Shown here: one piece after another, positions 33,831 to 45,344 of the stretch
Layout: every line of letters begins with the position of its first letter
Numbering within the stretch: position 1 is the stretch's first letter
NCBI RefSeq assembly: GCF_020283565.1
Contig: NC_060065.1
Coordinates: 44,132,409-44,196,408, forward strand
Length of the DNA stretch: 64,000 nucleotides
Reading direction: 5' to 3'
DNA from: Trifolium pratense
Lineage: Eukaryota > Streptophyta > Magnoliopsida > Fabales > Fabaceae
The notes under the pieces: generated by a model
Told to the model about the DNA's origin: nothing
Database searches by the model: none
What the model saw: only the letters and a program-made list of their open reading frames with translations
Made by a program: the position numbers and the translations under genes

Positions 33831-34341
33831 AATCTATACACTTTTAGATAAATTATTTTTTAAAAAAAAGTTGTCATTAATCCGTTTCCACCTTAAAGAC
33901 TTGAGTCCTCTATCTCTATTGCCGACTTAAGATTGTGGAAAATAATGTACAACAACTCACGTTGATTAAAGCAATTGAAAGCTATAAGCATTGATTATCC
34001 AGATAAGCTCTTCTCCCATATTGTTGATTTTTCACCACGAAAATATAAACTTGTACATCAACACATAATTTTCTATTTGGATATATATATTTTTGCTAAT
34101 TTAGACCCACCTAAAAATATGAAGGTCTAAATTAATAAGGTGCATCTTTTTACTTTGGATAAAAAATTCTTGACATTTAGTTATTTTATACTAGAAAATT
34201 GAGGGTTAGTTAGGTAAATTATATTAAATGTTGTGCACCCACATTTGCTAATTTACACCCACTTTTATAAAACAATTTTATGTTTTTTTATTAGGAAAAT
34301 GTTGTTTGAGAATTTTAAGGAACGATAAAACATGTTTTGCT
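32567..34341. repeat. Duplication of LINE tail and downstream sequence
   Basis: 32567-33320 and 33591-34341 are about 750-bp direct repeats at a 1,024-bp offset. Both start ATGTTAGATAAAGTCAAATTA and end AAAACATGTTTTGC. The stretch between them (33321-33590) is the LINE zinc-binding remnant found only once. Each copy carries a hairpin, TTGCTAATTTAGACC with its complement 17 bases on. Confidence 0.85.
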
Positions 34342-34518
34342 TTTTTTTATTTTATTTATAAAACTCCAAAATTGCTCTTTAATTTGAACTTATTTGAAAT
34401 AGTGGAAGAAAGATATTTTTAGTCATAATTGAAAAAGCGCACTTTACTAATTTAGACCTTCATATTTTTAGATGGATCTAAATTAGCAAACTATTTTTTT
34501 TTAAGGACTAAATTAGCA

Positions 34519-34577
<59 letters not shown>
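34342..34577. repeat. TTTAGACC-type hairpin repeat and (AT)n
   Basis: A diverged third copy of the CTAATTTAGACC hairpin motif (34447-34490) is followed by (AT)n at 34524-34577. Confidence 0.6.
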
Positions 34578-34579
<2 letters not shown>

Positions 34580-35082
34580 AGGGATCCATTGACCCAGGAG
34601 TCCACTTAATAACTCGATATTGACATTATATTTCTTCAATTCAACCGTTGAATTCAAAGATCTCATTGAGTAGATCAACTCCACAAATTTTTATACAAAT
34701 TCAAAACCGTTTGATATTTTTTCTGATAACTTCAATTGAACGTACGACAAACTTTTTAAAAAACTGTTGAATTTCAATAGTCTGAATACATAACTATATT
34801 TTTTGAATTTTTATAAAACATTGTGGTGTTGATTTTGTAGTTTTTTATCCTTACATTTTACTATTTTTTAACAATAGTCCTTATATTTTAGAAAATATTT
34901 TAAAAAACTCTTGTAGTTTATTTATGTTATCAAATTTAGTTCTTATGTTTGATTTTTATACGAAAAGTTGACGTGACACATGGTAGACTCGGTTATATAT
35001 GTTTTTGGTCCCTATATTTTACTAGCTTTTTAACAATAATCCATACATTTTAAAAAATGTTTTTAAAAATTCTATAATTTAC
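34578..35082. repeat. Half foldback MITE and diverged direct repeats
   Basis: GGAGGGATCCATTGACCC at 34578 next to (AT)n looks like one arm of a MITE related to 1121-1516 without its partner. Then come two diverged copies of a segment around TATTTTACTAGCTTTTTAAC (about 34850-34930 and 35020-35080). Confidence 0.5.
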
Positions 35083-35475
35083 GGGGAGGGATCAAATTAC
35101 ACCAGTGTAATATTTGAGTAATGTTACACCGCTCAATAACATCTTAATGACAATAAATTTTACAAAATCTATCGTTGGATTGAAAGTTTATATCATATAA
35201 ATCATCCATGTTAAATTTATAAAAATCTAAAACCGTTTGATATGTTATTGAGACCGATCAAAATTAACGGTTTATATGTTTTTGTTGAATACCGTTAATC
35301 ATGATTTGTTTCAATAACGTATCAAACAATTTTAGATTTTTGTAAAATTTAACATGAATGTTATATATGATATAAATTTTCAATTTAACGGTGAATTTTT
35401 TAAAAATTGTATTCGCTGAAACGTTATTAAACAGTGTAACATTACTCAAATGTTACACCGGTGTAATTTGATCCC
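35083..35475. mobile_element. Foldback MITE d
   Basis: Inverted repeat with GGGGAGGGATCAAATTACAC at one end and GTGTAATTTGATCCC at the other. It has the family motifs but is more diverged than b and c. Its insertion splits one copy of a local direct repeat whose sister copy (about 34850-34945) shows the unoccupied site. It is not in (AT)n. Confidence 0.8.
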
Positions 35476-35742
35476 TTATATGTTATCAAATTTAGTCTAT
35501 CTATTTGTTTCTAAACAAAAAGCATAGGTGGCATCTGTTATTTATAAAAGACAATGGCTAAAATTAATTGTACAATTTGTTTCAAAATGTTATGGTTAAT
35601 AATTAAATCACCTTGTTAAACAAATTAATGAGATGCTAAGTAAACTATCATTATAAATTTTAATAAAAAGAATAAAATCAAGCGTCGCCGTCCACCACTT
35701 GATCCACCACCACTTGAATTCAAATAATCTTCTTGCTCCTCC
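35476..35742. other. Intergenic, no gene seen
   Basis: AT-rich sequence that continues the direct repeat interrupted by MITE d. Confidence 0.5.
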
Positions 35743-36141
35743 CTCTAAATTGATGTATTTGGGTTTGGAAGCATGATACTGCCGAGATTTTCTATGATAA
35801 ATTGGTCTACTCTGTGCTGGTTATAATACTTTAGTAGTTCAAGTAGCATATATCTCATGTGGAATATTTGGTTGATATTGTGAAACTTCCTTCTTAAAGA
35901 TGGTATTTGGTCAAAAACCTGGCCACTCCTACTCTTTACATGAATGGGAGGTGCAACCACTTTTATACTGAAGCCGTTGAAGTGTTGTGTCACAATGAGC
36001 CTTCATTTTGGTGGTCTTGGAGGACTGTTGCCCTACTTTTTGTTCACTTTCTTTGGGGATCTTCTTTTTCTCTTCCTCTTGTACTTATATCTCTTTTTAT
36101 TGGGGTTCTTATTACCTCTTATAAAAAAATGATGTATTTTT
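35743..36141. repeat. Left flank of copia element, duplicated at 12670
   Basis: Shared almost exactly with 12670-13066. Its open frames of 82 codons (minus) and 90 codons (plus) are preserved in both copies, which follows from recent duplication and does not show coding function. Confidence 0.8.
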
Positions 36142-36377
36142 TGTGGAGGCAAATGGAATCTCTGGTATTATTAGAATAGTCTAAGGCATTATATAGCCAA
36201 AGAACAAAGGGTACAAAACGGTTACAACAAACTAGCTAACTGACTTGGGCCTTAAGCAAGCCACGCGCGCGCTCGTCCTCAGGCCAGCCAAGCCAGGCCT
36301 GCCAGCTTAGGCCTGCTGCACATACCATACAAGCCTGTACAAACTAGATCAAGCACACTACTAACATATGTCTAACA
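36142..36377 (-). repeat. 3' LTR of copia element
   Basis: 236 bp. It lacks an 11-bp AACAAAC-rich expansion that is present in the other LTR at about 40627-40640. Confidence 0.9.
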
Positions 36378-36424
36378 TTGCCTCTCCTAAACTGAACTTA
36401 CACAACACAAACACACAATCAACT

Positions 36425-37870
36425 TCAGTTTATATCCTCAAGTTTGCACAGTCCAAGTAACTCCCTAATTCTGCAGAAATTGTCAAGGCTTAATGCTTTG
36501 GTCATGATGTCTCCAATTTGTTCAAAGGATGAGCAATGCTGCAGCTGTATCTTACCATCTTTGGTTAGATCTCTGAGGAAATGAAACCTAACATCTATAT
36601 GCTTGCTTCTTCCATGCATAACTGGATTTCTTGACAGCTTAATTGATGAGCTGTTGTCACAAAAGATGGTGATGCATTCATTCATATCTGAACTGATGTG
36701 GGCAATTAACCTTGACAACCAGATAGCTTGGCAAGCACAATTAGTTGCTGCTGTGAACTCAGCTTCAGTTGTGGACAGAGTAACAATAGGCTGTTTCTTA
36801 GAGGACCATGACACAGCTTTTGATCCAATCATAAAAACATAACCTGATGTGCTCTTCCTGTCATCAAGATCTCCTGCATAGTCTGAATCTGACCAACCAA
36901 TGAGTTCATCTTTCTCTTGTTTCTTGTACCACAATCCATAACTAATAGTGCCTTTCAAGTATCTGAGGATCCTTTTGACTGCAGCAACATGTATATCTGT
37001 AGGCCTCTCCATGAATCTAGCAACCAAGCACACTGAGAAGGCTAGATCAGGCCTAGTGGCAAGTAAGTACATCAGACAACCAACCATCTGCTTGTAGTTA
37101 GTTGCATCACAGGCTATTCCATTTTCATCTTTCTTTAGTTTGTTGCCAGGTACAATTGGATTACACACACTATTGCAGTTTTCCATCTTGAATCTTTTCA
37201 GAATTTCACTAGCATACTTTTGCTGAAACATAAAAATACCTTCCTTTGTCTGCTTTACTTCAACTCCAAGGAAGAATCTCATTTTGCCTAGATCAGTCAT
37301 AGCAAAATTGTTTTCCATTGAAGTCTTAAATCTTTCAAACAACTCTTGATCATTACCTGTGAATATCAGATCATCAACATATAGACTTACAATGATCACT
37401 TTGTTTCCTGCTTCCTTCTTTACAAACAATGTATGTTCATGAGCACATTTCATGAAGCCTTCACTGCAGAAGTATGCTTTTATTTTGCTATACCAAGCTC
37501 TGGGAGCTTGCTTCAAACCATAGAGAGATTTCTTCAATCTATACACCATATCTTTCCCTTCCTTCTGGTAACCTAATGGTTGTTCCACATTGACTTCCTC
37601 TTCCAATTCACCATGTAAGAAAGCACTTTTCACATCAAGCTGATACACATACCAGCTTCTAGCTGCAGCTATTGCTAACATGGTTCTTATGGTGTCCCAT
37701 CTGGCCACAGGAGCATATACCTCATTATAATCAATTCCATACTGCTGAGAATATCCCTTAGCAACTAATCTTGCTTTGTATTTATCTATCTTTCCCTGTT
37801 CATTGTATTTTGTTTTATAAATCCATTTGACACCTATTTTCTTGGCTTCAGGAGGAAGGCTAGTAAGCTC
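36425..37870 (-). pseudogene. Copia RT and RNase H, after in-frame stop
   Basis: Open from the TAG at 37871 to the end at 36425, in phase with the upstream gag-integrase frame; the first Met is at 37708. RT motifs are [34 protein letters not shown] and active site YVDDLIFTG. RNase H motifs are WSDSDYAGD, KSTSGYVFMIG and LSTTEAEFTAA; near the end IGDIMTKAL. All look intact, so one nonsense change is the main visible lesion in pol. Confidence 0.92.
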
Positions 37871-40444
37871 CTAGGTGTCATTGCTCTCAATGGCTGCAAT
37901 TTCAGTGTCCATGGCTTGCTTCCATACATCATGTTTGGCTGCCTCATTGTATGAAATGGGATCATCACTAGGGCTAAAGAAAGCTTGACTGGCACTGCTC
38001 TCTCCAACCTCAACATCTCCTGTTTCATAATCATTTAGGTAATTAGGTCTCTTAGACACTCTTTTACCTAAATGATTGCCAATGTGGTATTCTTCATCTT
38101 CTGAATCTGGTACAGTAAGATCCATCTCTTCACTGTGTGAATTACTTGCCTGATCCTCATTCAGATCCTCACTGATAGCTTCATTTCCAGCTGAAACTGC
38201 AGAAGTCTCTATCTCATCATAGTCAACTATCAGATTGGTTTTCTCAGCAGTTTTACTCTCCCAGTTCCATTGTTTAAATTCATCAAACATCACATCCTTG
38301 CTGACAACAATTCTTCTTTTAATTGGATCATAGAGTTTATATGCTTTAGACTCTTCACTGAGCCCTAAATGTACACATACTACACTCTTGTCATCTAGCT
38401 TTTTCCTCAAGTTATCTGGTACATGTGCATAAGCAATACAACCAAATATTCTGAAGTGACTTACAGATGGTTTGATTCCACTCCAAGCTTCTTCAGGTGT
38501 TATATCTTTCACTGCAAAGGTAGGGCATCTGTTGAGTATGTGCACAAACCAATTCACTGCTTCAGGCCAAAAGGTCTTTGGAATATTCTTTTCACTAATC
38601 ATACATCTAACCATATTCAGAATAGTTCTATTCTTCCTCTCAGAAACACCATTCTGATGTGGGGTGTATGCTGCTGTAAGCTGTCTCTTTATGCCATGGA
38701 GATCACAGAACTCATTGAACTCATTAGAAGTGTACTCTCCTCCTCTATCAGTTCTGAAGCATTGAATCACTTGCTTTGATTCATTTTCAACCAATGCTTT
38801 GAACTTTTTGAACATGCTCAAGGCCTCAGATTTTTCATTCATAAAATAAGTCCATGTCTTCCAGCTCAAGTCATCTGTGAAAGTAATGAAGTACCTTTTC
38901 TTTCCATTTGACTCAGGATTGATTGGTCCACATATGTCAGAGTGAACCAATTGCAATTTTGAGCTAGCTCTCCATGAACTTTTCTTAGGTGCTGATAGTT
39001 TCTGCTGCTTGCCTTTCATACAGTTTGAACATTTATCATCTGGTTCTTTCAATTTTGGTAGGCCAATAACCATTTCTTTCTGATGTAAAGCATTCATACC
39101 TTTGAAGCTTAAGTGACCATACCTCTGGTGCCATAGAACAGTGTCACTTGCTTTTGAGGCTTTCATACAGTGGGGAACTATTACAGGTGCTTTGATTACA
39201 AACATTCTATTTTGAGTCATGTGTGTGGCCATGATTAAGCCCTTTTCTTCATGATACACCTTGCAAGTATCATTCTTGAAGATGACAGTCAGATTCTTCT
39301 GTTGTAATTGACCAATGCTCAACAAATTGTTCTTTAAACCAGGCAAGAAATATACATTTGTAAGAATCTGAGTAAAACCTTCAATGTACAATTTCAGATT
39401 ACCTTTTCCTTCAACACTCATCTTTGAATCATCACCTAATTTCACTGAATCCTTGAATGAATCATCATAGTCAAACAACCAATTCTTGTTTCCCACCATG
39501 TGGTTGCTACAGCCTGAATCTAAAAACCACAGTTCAAGCTTTTCACTAGAATCTTGAGACTCATTGATCATTGTATCTTGTGCCATCAGAAGAATTTCTT
39601 GCCCTTCATCAAACTCAGCATAATTGACATTGTCTTCATCCCAACTTGGACAATCAGACTGATAATGCCCAAGCTTGTGACATTTAAAACATTCTACTGA
39701 TTCTTTATTGATCTTAGCACCTCTTCCACCTCTTCCCCTACCTCTGCCACGACCTCTGGCATTGGAATTATCTCCTCTACCACCATAACCTCTTCCCCCA
39801 TTAGACACCTTTAGAATTTGTTCTTGTTCCTCTTTCTGACTTTTCATTCTTTGTTCTTGAACTAGCAAGCTGCTTTGCAGTTCATCAACTGTCATTCTAG
39901 TTGTGTCATTCGATTCCTCTATTGAACAAGCAACATAGTTGAATCTTGATGTTAAAGATCTCAAGATCTTTTCAATAATCATGCTCTGTGTCACAGTTTC
40001 ACCATGACTACTCATCTTATTAGCAATGGACAAAGTTCTTGAAAAATACTCTTCAATGGACTCACCAATTTTCATATTGAGGGTTTCAAATTCCTTCCTC
40101 AATGCCTGAAGCTGCGCTCTCTTCACTTTGGTGGATCCTTGATACTTTTGTCGCATTGATTCCCAAATCTCTTTGGTCGTTCCTCTAACAAGAATCGTTT
40201 CTAGTATGGATCTATCAATTGCTTGAAACAAAAAGTTTTTAGCTTTCAAATCTTTCAATTTGCTTTCATTTGTAAGTTGAATTTGTTCTTGCGATGCTCC
40301 TGCAGGAGCTACAACAATGCCATCTTCTATGAGACTCCAATACTCTTTGGATCTCAGTAAATTCTCCATAAGCATTGACCAGTGATCGTAATGACCATCA
40401 AATCGAGGGATTGATGGTTGCAGGTAGTTGCTTGAATCCGCCAT
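37871..40444 (-). pseudogene. Copia Gag, protease and integrase
   Basis: The start is taken as the ATG at 40444 (MADSSNYLQPSIPRFDG); codons upstream lack an ATG. Domains: Gag (about residues 10-215), an RG-rich stretch (GGRGYGGRGDNSNARG), CCHC knuckle CFKCHKLGHYQSDC, protease LWFLDSGCSNHMVGN, pre-integrase LWHQRYGHLSFKG, integrase core LVHSDICGPI, RTDRGGEYTS and HQNGVSERKNRT. It stops with TAG just after AAIESNDT; copia relatives usually have Trp there, so TGG to TAG is the likely change. Confidence 0.92.
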
Positions 40445-40525
40445 GGGAGTTTCAAGCAAGAAAGAAAACGAGCGATGAATCTTTTGTAACTAACTTCTGT
40501 TACAACTGAACGGATCGTTTAAACC

Positions 40526-40539
40526 GGTAACTGATACCA
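40526..40539 (-). promoter_or_regulatory. Copia primer-binding site
   Basis: Minus-strand TGGTATCAGTTACC begins two bases inside the 5' LTR. Its first nine bases match the plant initiator tRNA-Met primer complement. Confidence 0.75.
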
Positions 40540-40541
40540 AA

Positions 40542-40788
40542 TGTGGAGGCAAATGGAATCTCTGGTATTATTAGAATAGTCTAAGGCATTATATAGCCAA
40601 AGAACAAAGGGTACAAAACGGTTACAACAAACAAACAACAAACTAGCTAACTGACTTGGGCCTTAAGCAAGTCACGCGCGCGCTCATCCTCAGGCCAGCC
40701 AAGCCAGGCCTGCCAGCTTAGGCCTGCTGCACATACCATACAAGCCTGTACAAACTAGATCAAGCACACTACTAACATATGTCTAACA
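40542..40788 (-). repeat. 5' LTR of copia element
   Basis: 247 bp. It differs from the 3' LTR by the 11-bp expansion and a few substitutions (for example GTCACGCGCG versus GCCACGCGCG). Confidence 0.9.
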
Positions 40789-40793
40789 TTTTT

Positions 40794-41350
40794 AAGATTT
40801 AAGAACTACTAATAGTCAATTTAACATGAGCATTAATCGGGAAATAAATAGTAAGATGAAATAATATTTTAGGGATCTTTTAGTTGATTTTAATAATTTA
40901 GGGACTAAATAATTGGATTAGAGAACAATTTAGGTATTTTTTAGTTGATTTTAATAGTTTTTTTCATCAATTATTATTGATATTAATAGTTTAAGAACTA
41001 AATAGTTGAATAATAGAATAATTTAAGAACCTTTAGTTAGTAGTTTAGAGATTAAATTGATGAGAGTGTGATAATTTAGTTAATAGTTTAAGGTCTAAAA
41101 TATTGAGTGTTTATTTTTTTTTTGGAAAAGGTTCTAAATTGAGTGTTTATTGTTTTGGTTTTTTATTCTTCATGGGATAGCATTAATTAATTATGTTGAT
41201 AAACTTTAGTAGTGGTGTACGCCCCATATTGTTGACTCTTAACCAAGAAATGATAAAATTTGTTGCCACACGGATCCGTTTCTTATGGTTTCTTCTATCT
41301 TCTTAAACTCTTAAATACATTAATTGTCAAATGTATATTGTGATAGCTCA
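40794..41350. other. Intergenic, then duplicated defensin upstream region
   Basis: The first part is AT-rich with degenerate AGTTGATTTTAATA repeats. From about 41190 it is homologous to 10345 onward, including ATGATAAAATTTGTTGCCAC, the distal part of the duplicated defensin promoter. Confidence 0.6.
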
Positions 41351-41351
41351 T

Positions 41352-41412
41352 ACTAGTCAAGAATTCATCAACAAAAAAATGTTACTAGTCAAGCCTCTTG
41401 GGGCTATATATA
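41352..41412 (+). promoter_or_regulatory. Defensin 2 promoter: paired ACTAGTCAAG and TATA box
   Basis: ACTAGTCAAG at 41352-41361 and 41384-41393 and TATATATA at about 41405-41412 repeat the defensin 1 arrangement with nearly equal spacing (32 versus 31 bases). The pair contains W-box cores on the minus strand. Confidence 0.55.
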
Positions 41413-41505
41413 GTGTCTTAAGTTCATCACATATCATATCACCTCACACACACACAAACAACACATTAAGTGAATCATTAAACTTATCAAATTCATCACT
41501 AAGTC

Positions 41506-42155
41506 ATGGAGAAGAAATCACTAGCTGCCTTGTCCTTCCTCTTCCTCGTTCTCTTTGTTGCACGTACGTAATTAAGTGCATCATGTTTTGTATATTATTA
41601 TAATTATAATTAATTATATACTACTGCGTTGTTTATATTTATTTATTATCTTATATACGTTTTATTTAAAAATTAATTAAAATCTAATGCACGTTTTTTT
41701 AAAAATTAGTCACAAATAATTTAAGGTATATCTTTAATTTCATGGACAAGTCATATAGACATCATATGTCAAAAGAAGAAGTGTCAATTTAATTTTGTAT
41801 ATATATGTTTCTTTAGTGTTTGTATATATAGGATGTTACTATTTTAAACAAAATTTAACAAAATATTATTTTTATGTTTATTTTTTATTAGAAAAGGTAA
41901 AAGTCCATATTCTTAAACTATATTTTAGATATTCATATTAATATATCTATATGTGAAATATTCTAATACTATTGATGTAATGGATTGGATGCAGAAGAAA
42001 TTGTGGTGACTGAGGCCAAAAGATGTGAGAATTTGGCTGGCAAATACAAGGGAGTATGCTTCGGTGGGTGTGACCATCACTGCAAAACCCAAGAGGGTGC
42101 AATTAGCGGCAGATGCAGGGATGATTTTCGTTGTTGGTGCACTAAAAACTGTTAA
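41506..42155 (+). CDS. Plant defensin 2, MsDef1-like
   Basis: Two exons, 41506-41563 and 41995-42155, give 72 residues. The signal peptide (MEKKSLAALSFLFLVLFVA) is nearly the same as in defensin 1, and the phase-1 intron of 431 bp is at the same codon. The mature part begins around KRCENLAGKYKGVCFGGC and has eight cysteines with gamma-core SGRCRDDFRCWC. The RDDFRC signature is that of the alfalfa MsDef1 / Medicago defensin group, known as secreted antifungal peptides. It is the more canonical of the two defensins here. Antifungal function is family knowledge, not shown. Confidence 0.93.
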
Positions 42156-42421
42156 ATCCATGCATGGAATGGATATACAAGACTTTATAATATACATACT
42201 TAAATAAATGACATATACGTGGGAGTTTCAGGGTCACGACTCACGAGTAATACTTGTCACTATATCTACAGACTCAATAAATAAATAAATAAATAAATAA
42301 ATAAGTAATGTATATGTGTACTTGATCAATATTGTGTATAACGTATTAGTTATGCACTTTTATCTTATGAAATAAATATTATTAATCAATGATTTTGTTT
42401 CCGATTAATGTTTGTTACGTA
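42156..42421 (+). other. Defensin 2 3' region
   Basis: Contains an AATA-type run at about 42277-42305 and the tail CGTATTAGTTATGCACTTTT, both shared with defensin 1's 3' region. The homology is broken by the hAT insertion and resumes near 43384. Confidence 0.7.
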
Positions 42422-43279
42422 CAGTGGTGGATCCAAGACCTAGGGTCAGGGGTGCAAATTTTTTCTTATTAATAATTATTTTCATATATATAAAATAAAT
42501 AATTTATTTTTTTATTCTCATTTTATTGTTTATTTAAACTACTAAATTTTAGTAGATTTTATATTTTTGTCAAGTGACCTAATAGTTAAAGTGACCTAAT
42601 AGTTAAAGTGACATTTTAAATTCTAACTTCGAACTCAGACCCCTACTACTAGCAGAACATGTCTTTGGTCCTTAGATAGATTCCGAAAAAAGGGAAGAAT
42701 TATAATTGAAGACTAATTCTTGTAATTTCTTTGAGAATCTTTGTGTAACGAAACACTTTTGATTAGTGGAACGGAGAACCGCTCACTCCTAAACAAAGAT
42801 AATATTTGAACCGAACTAACAAACATCATGAATTTTAGTGTTTCTTTTCCTTTGCCTTGTTTAATTTCTGTTTGTGATTATTATTGCGCCCCTTTGATTT
42901 AGCTGCTATTAATTTTACTCTCATAGTATTAATGAGATTTTTCTTCTGAATTCACAATATTAATAGTTATTAATTGTTTTTAATCTATTCAAAAGAAAAT
43001 GGGAAAAAATCTAAGAAACAACCTTAGAAAAGAAAACGACAAAGAAGTCGATGTATAAAAAATTGGACTAGTTATCTGCCAAGTTGGGCTACTTATGGGT
43101 CAGGTCTCCACAAAAGCTTGTGTGTTAGCAACTGAAGTGAGATTTAAGAAATATTTTAGTGGTGCAGAATAATAAAGTGAGGGTGTGCAAAACATAAACC
43201 ATATAGGATAATTGCTGTAAATTTTAAAAAACCAGGGTGTGCAAGTGCACACCCTCACGTGAGAGTAGATCCGCCCCTG
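42422..43279. mobile_element. Non-autonomous hAT element
   Basis: An 858-bp insertion flanked by a perfect 8-bp duplication GTTACGTA (42414-42421 and 43280-43287), the hAT hallmark. Imperfect terminal repeats are CAGTGGTGGATCCA and, at the right end read inward, CAGGGGCGGATCTA. No transposase frame is present. A SINE-like fragment with a short doubled motif (GACCTAATAGTTAAAGT) is inside, at 42570-42670. Confidence 0.85.
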
Positions 43280-43287
43280 GTTACGTA

Positions 43288-43383
43288 TTCAATATGTGTA
43301 AGAGCTCGGGTTCAAACCCGTGACACTTCACTTATTTATTTTTAAGATGGATTTTCTAGCCACTATGTTATGGAAAAAAAAAG
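43288..43383 (-). mobile_element. SINE fragment
   Basis: A reverse-oriented tRNA-like fragment (GGTTCAAACCCG box-B-like, then GATGGATTTTCTAGCCACTA). It also interrupts the homology to the defensin 1 downstream region. Confidence 0.5.
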
Positions 43384-44100
43384 TTTGTTACTAATTTTTA
43401 TGGTATTCTTTGTGCAAAAACTGAAAAATATCTCATGATTCTGGGATTATAGTTGGATTATTACTTTACCACATTAACCAGCTGTATTTCTCAACAAAAA
43501 ATTGTCTAAATGTAAGTTTATGCATAAGTATTTTTCCTAAGATTTTGGACAAACACAATAATATATAGCAACGACAACAAGCAAAAGGAATAACATTTCA
43601 CAAGATAGACGTACTCTAGAGAGAAAATGATCTAAGAAAAATTAATGTATCTAGTTATATTTAGACTAGATACATTAATTATTCAATGAATTTGAAATGA
43701 TAAACTATCTCATAAAAATGATCAGGGATTATTAATTAGAGGGTACAATTGAAAAAATAATACTAATTAAAAAATGTTAACATGTGCCCTAATATATATT
43801 TTAACGTAGAATTATTTCAAAGTACAAGTACGAATACATTTCAACGGCATAATTGTTGATCGGTGCAGAATTGATGCATTGTTGATTGATGATGCAACAC
43901 TGTGGAGAGGCAAAACTGATCGGTTCTTCCTATGCTTCACGTTTTGTTTACTCTCAAGAGAAATAGCCAAAGTTCTTTGGACTGAAGCCATGAAATATTA
44001 CTTTGTTTGATGGTTTTGCAACACAGCCCTTGTCTTTAAATTTAAAAATTCAGTTTGAGTTGTTTTTCTCTACGCGCTGTTTTGTTGGAAATCCTCCCAT
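43384..44100. other. Intergenic, end of defensin duplication
   Basis: 43384-43480 still matches 11697-11800 (GTGCAAAAACTG). Past that no gene is seen. Confidence 0.55.
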
Positions 44101-44640
44101 GATCTGGATTCATTAAGACCTGAGTCGGCCTGATAATGCTCGAAAGGGCTAGCTACATAGATACTCCGTTATGACGATAGTAATCTTTCGTCGTGCTAAT
44201 GGGCCCATGGTTTTTTGTGATTCTTGTGTTTGTGGCGCTTAGTCCATTGATTGACTATCCCTCGATCTGCCTTTCGATTGGATATGAGTTGCTTTCAACG
44301 AGACTTGTTTTGTCGCCAGAGGTTGATATTTCAATATCCAGATCATTCCTTGATTTTGGACTGTCTCACTTGAAAAAGCATCATCACTTCTTGCTGCTTG
44401 TTGCAGGGAGTAACAGGTACGTTGACCGTTTCCATGTTGATAGACGATTCATTCGCCTCAAATTTCTAGGACTTCTAGCTTGTCTTTTAGGATTCTCTAG
44501 AAGTTGGTTTGGTTAATTGTCCTATACGCTTTTGTGTGGATTGATTGAATTAGGTTTATGTCCCCCAACTATTTTGTATATGTTTTTTTTCGTTTTTTAT
44601 TAATATAATAAAAAAATATAGGAAAATGATGGGACGAAGC
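44101..44640 (+). repeat. Dispersed repeat, possible retroelement 3' end
   Basis: It contains GGTTTATGTCCCCCAACTATTTTGTAT and TTTTTATTAATATAAT-like sequence near its end, paralleled at 47590-48055 (GGTTCATGTCCCCCAG, TTTTTATTAAT). Both also contain GTTGA-GATCGGTTTATTCGCC-like stretches. They could be 3' ends of one retroelement family. The 107-codon frame is unrecognised. Confidence 0.35.
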
Positions 44641-44678
44641 CTGTTTTGTTCCCTGATGTCTAGATGCTCTTCGCTTAG

Positions 44679-44682
<4 letters not shown>

Positions 44683-44756
<74 letters not shown>
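44683..44756. repeat. (AT)n microsatellite
   Basis: Pure AT dinucleotide tract. Confidence 0.95.
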
Positions 44757-44757
<1 letters not shown>

Positions 44758-45171
44758 CAACGTAAAATATAATACTTATTGGCGGAACAAAAGCATCAAG
44801 CGCACACACACAATGCACAATGCACATAAGCTCGAGGCAAGCCTATGAGCATGAACACAATTTTGCAGAAACTGTGATGAATGAAAAGTGAAATGTGTTC
44901 TTGGTTTGTGAGGAAGAAGATGATGAAAACTAAGAAAGAAAAAGCAAATTTTATTCATCCACTAATGAGCCAAGTAAAAGTATATATTACAAGTAACTAA
45001 TCACTAGGCCTAGAAACTAACTCCTAACTAACTTGGTAGATTAGTTAACTAACAAACTATCTTAAAGGACACAAACTAACTTCTTAATTAACTTTGAATT
45101 ATCACAATCCATCAATACTAACCGCAAAATGAATATTACTCGTATTTTTCAATGTAGAATTATTATTTTAT
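44757..45171. other. Intergenic, no gene seen
   Basis: Contains TAACT-rich sequence (45000-45100) such as is found in LTR fragments, but no LTR boundaries were found. Confidence 0.4.
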
Positions 45172-45344
45172 GGGTCATGCTAACTGGTGCCCCCGGGGCA
45201 CCGGTTAAGGAAACCAAAAAAAGAAAATTTTAAAATTGAAAATAACACTTTTTAGACTTTCGAGACGTTGACTGCACAAACTTCAATATAATATTACTAT
45301 ATTTGATTCCTTAAACAGTGCTCGGGGCACTGTTTAGCATTTTC
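45172..45344. mobile_element. MITE of the GGTGCCCC family, copy A
   Basis: The ends are imperfect inverted repeats around ATGCTAACTGGTGCCCC and, read inward from the right, ATGCTAAACAGTGCCCC. Each end itself contains a small palindrome (GTGCCCCCGGGGCAC). It shares its ends with 46563-46745. Confidence 0.65.

Larger units (their letters stand above)
36142..40788 (-). mobile_element. Ty1/copia retrotransposon, short-LTR type
   Basis: A 4,647-bp element with LTRs of 236 bp (36142-36377) and 247 bp (40542-40788) that start TGTGGAGGC and end CTAACA, flanked by TTTTT on both sides (36137-36141 and 40789-40793). One gag-pol frame covers nearly all of it, interrupted by a single in-frame TAG at 37871-37873. 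Primer site TGGTATCAG and a purine-rich tract AGGAGAGGCAA are in the expected places. The Ale/Ivana-like lineage is a guess from size and Gag type. Confidence 0.95.
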
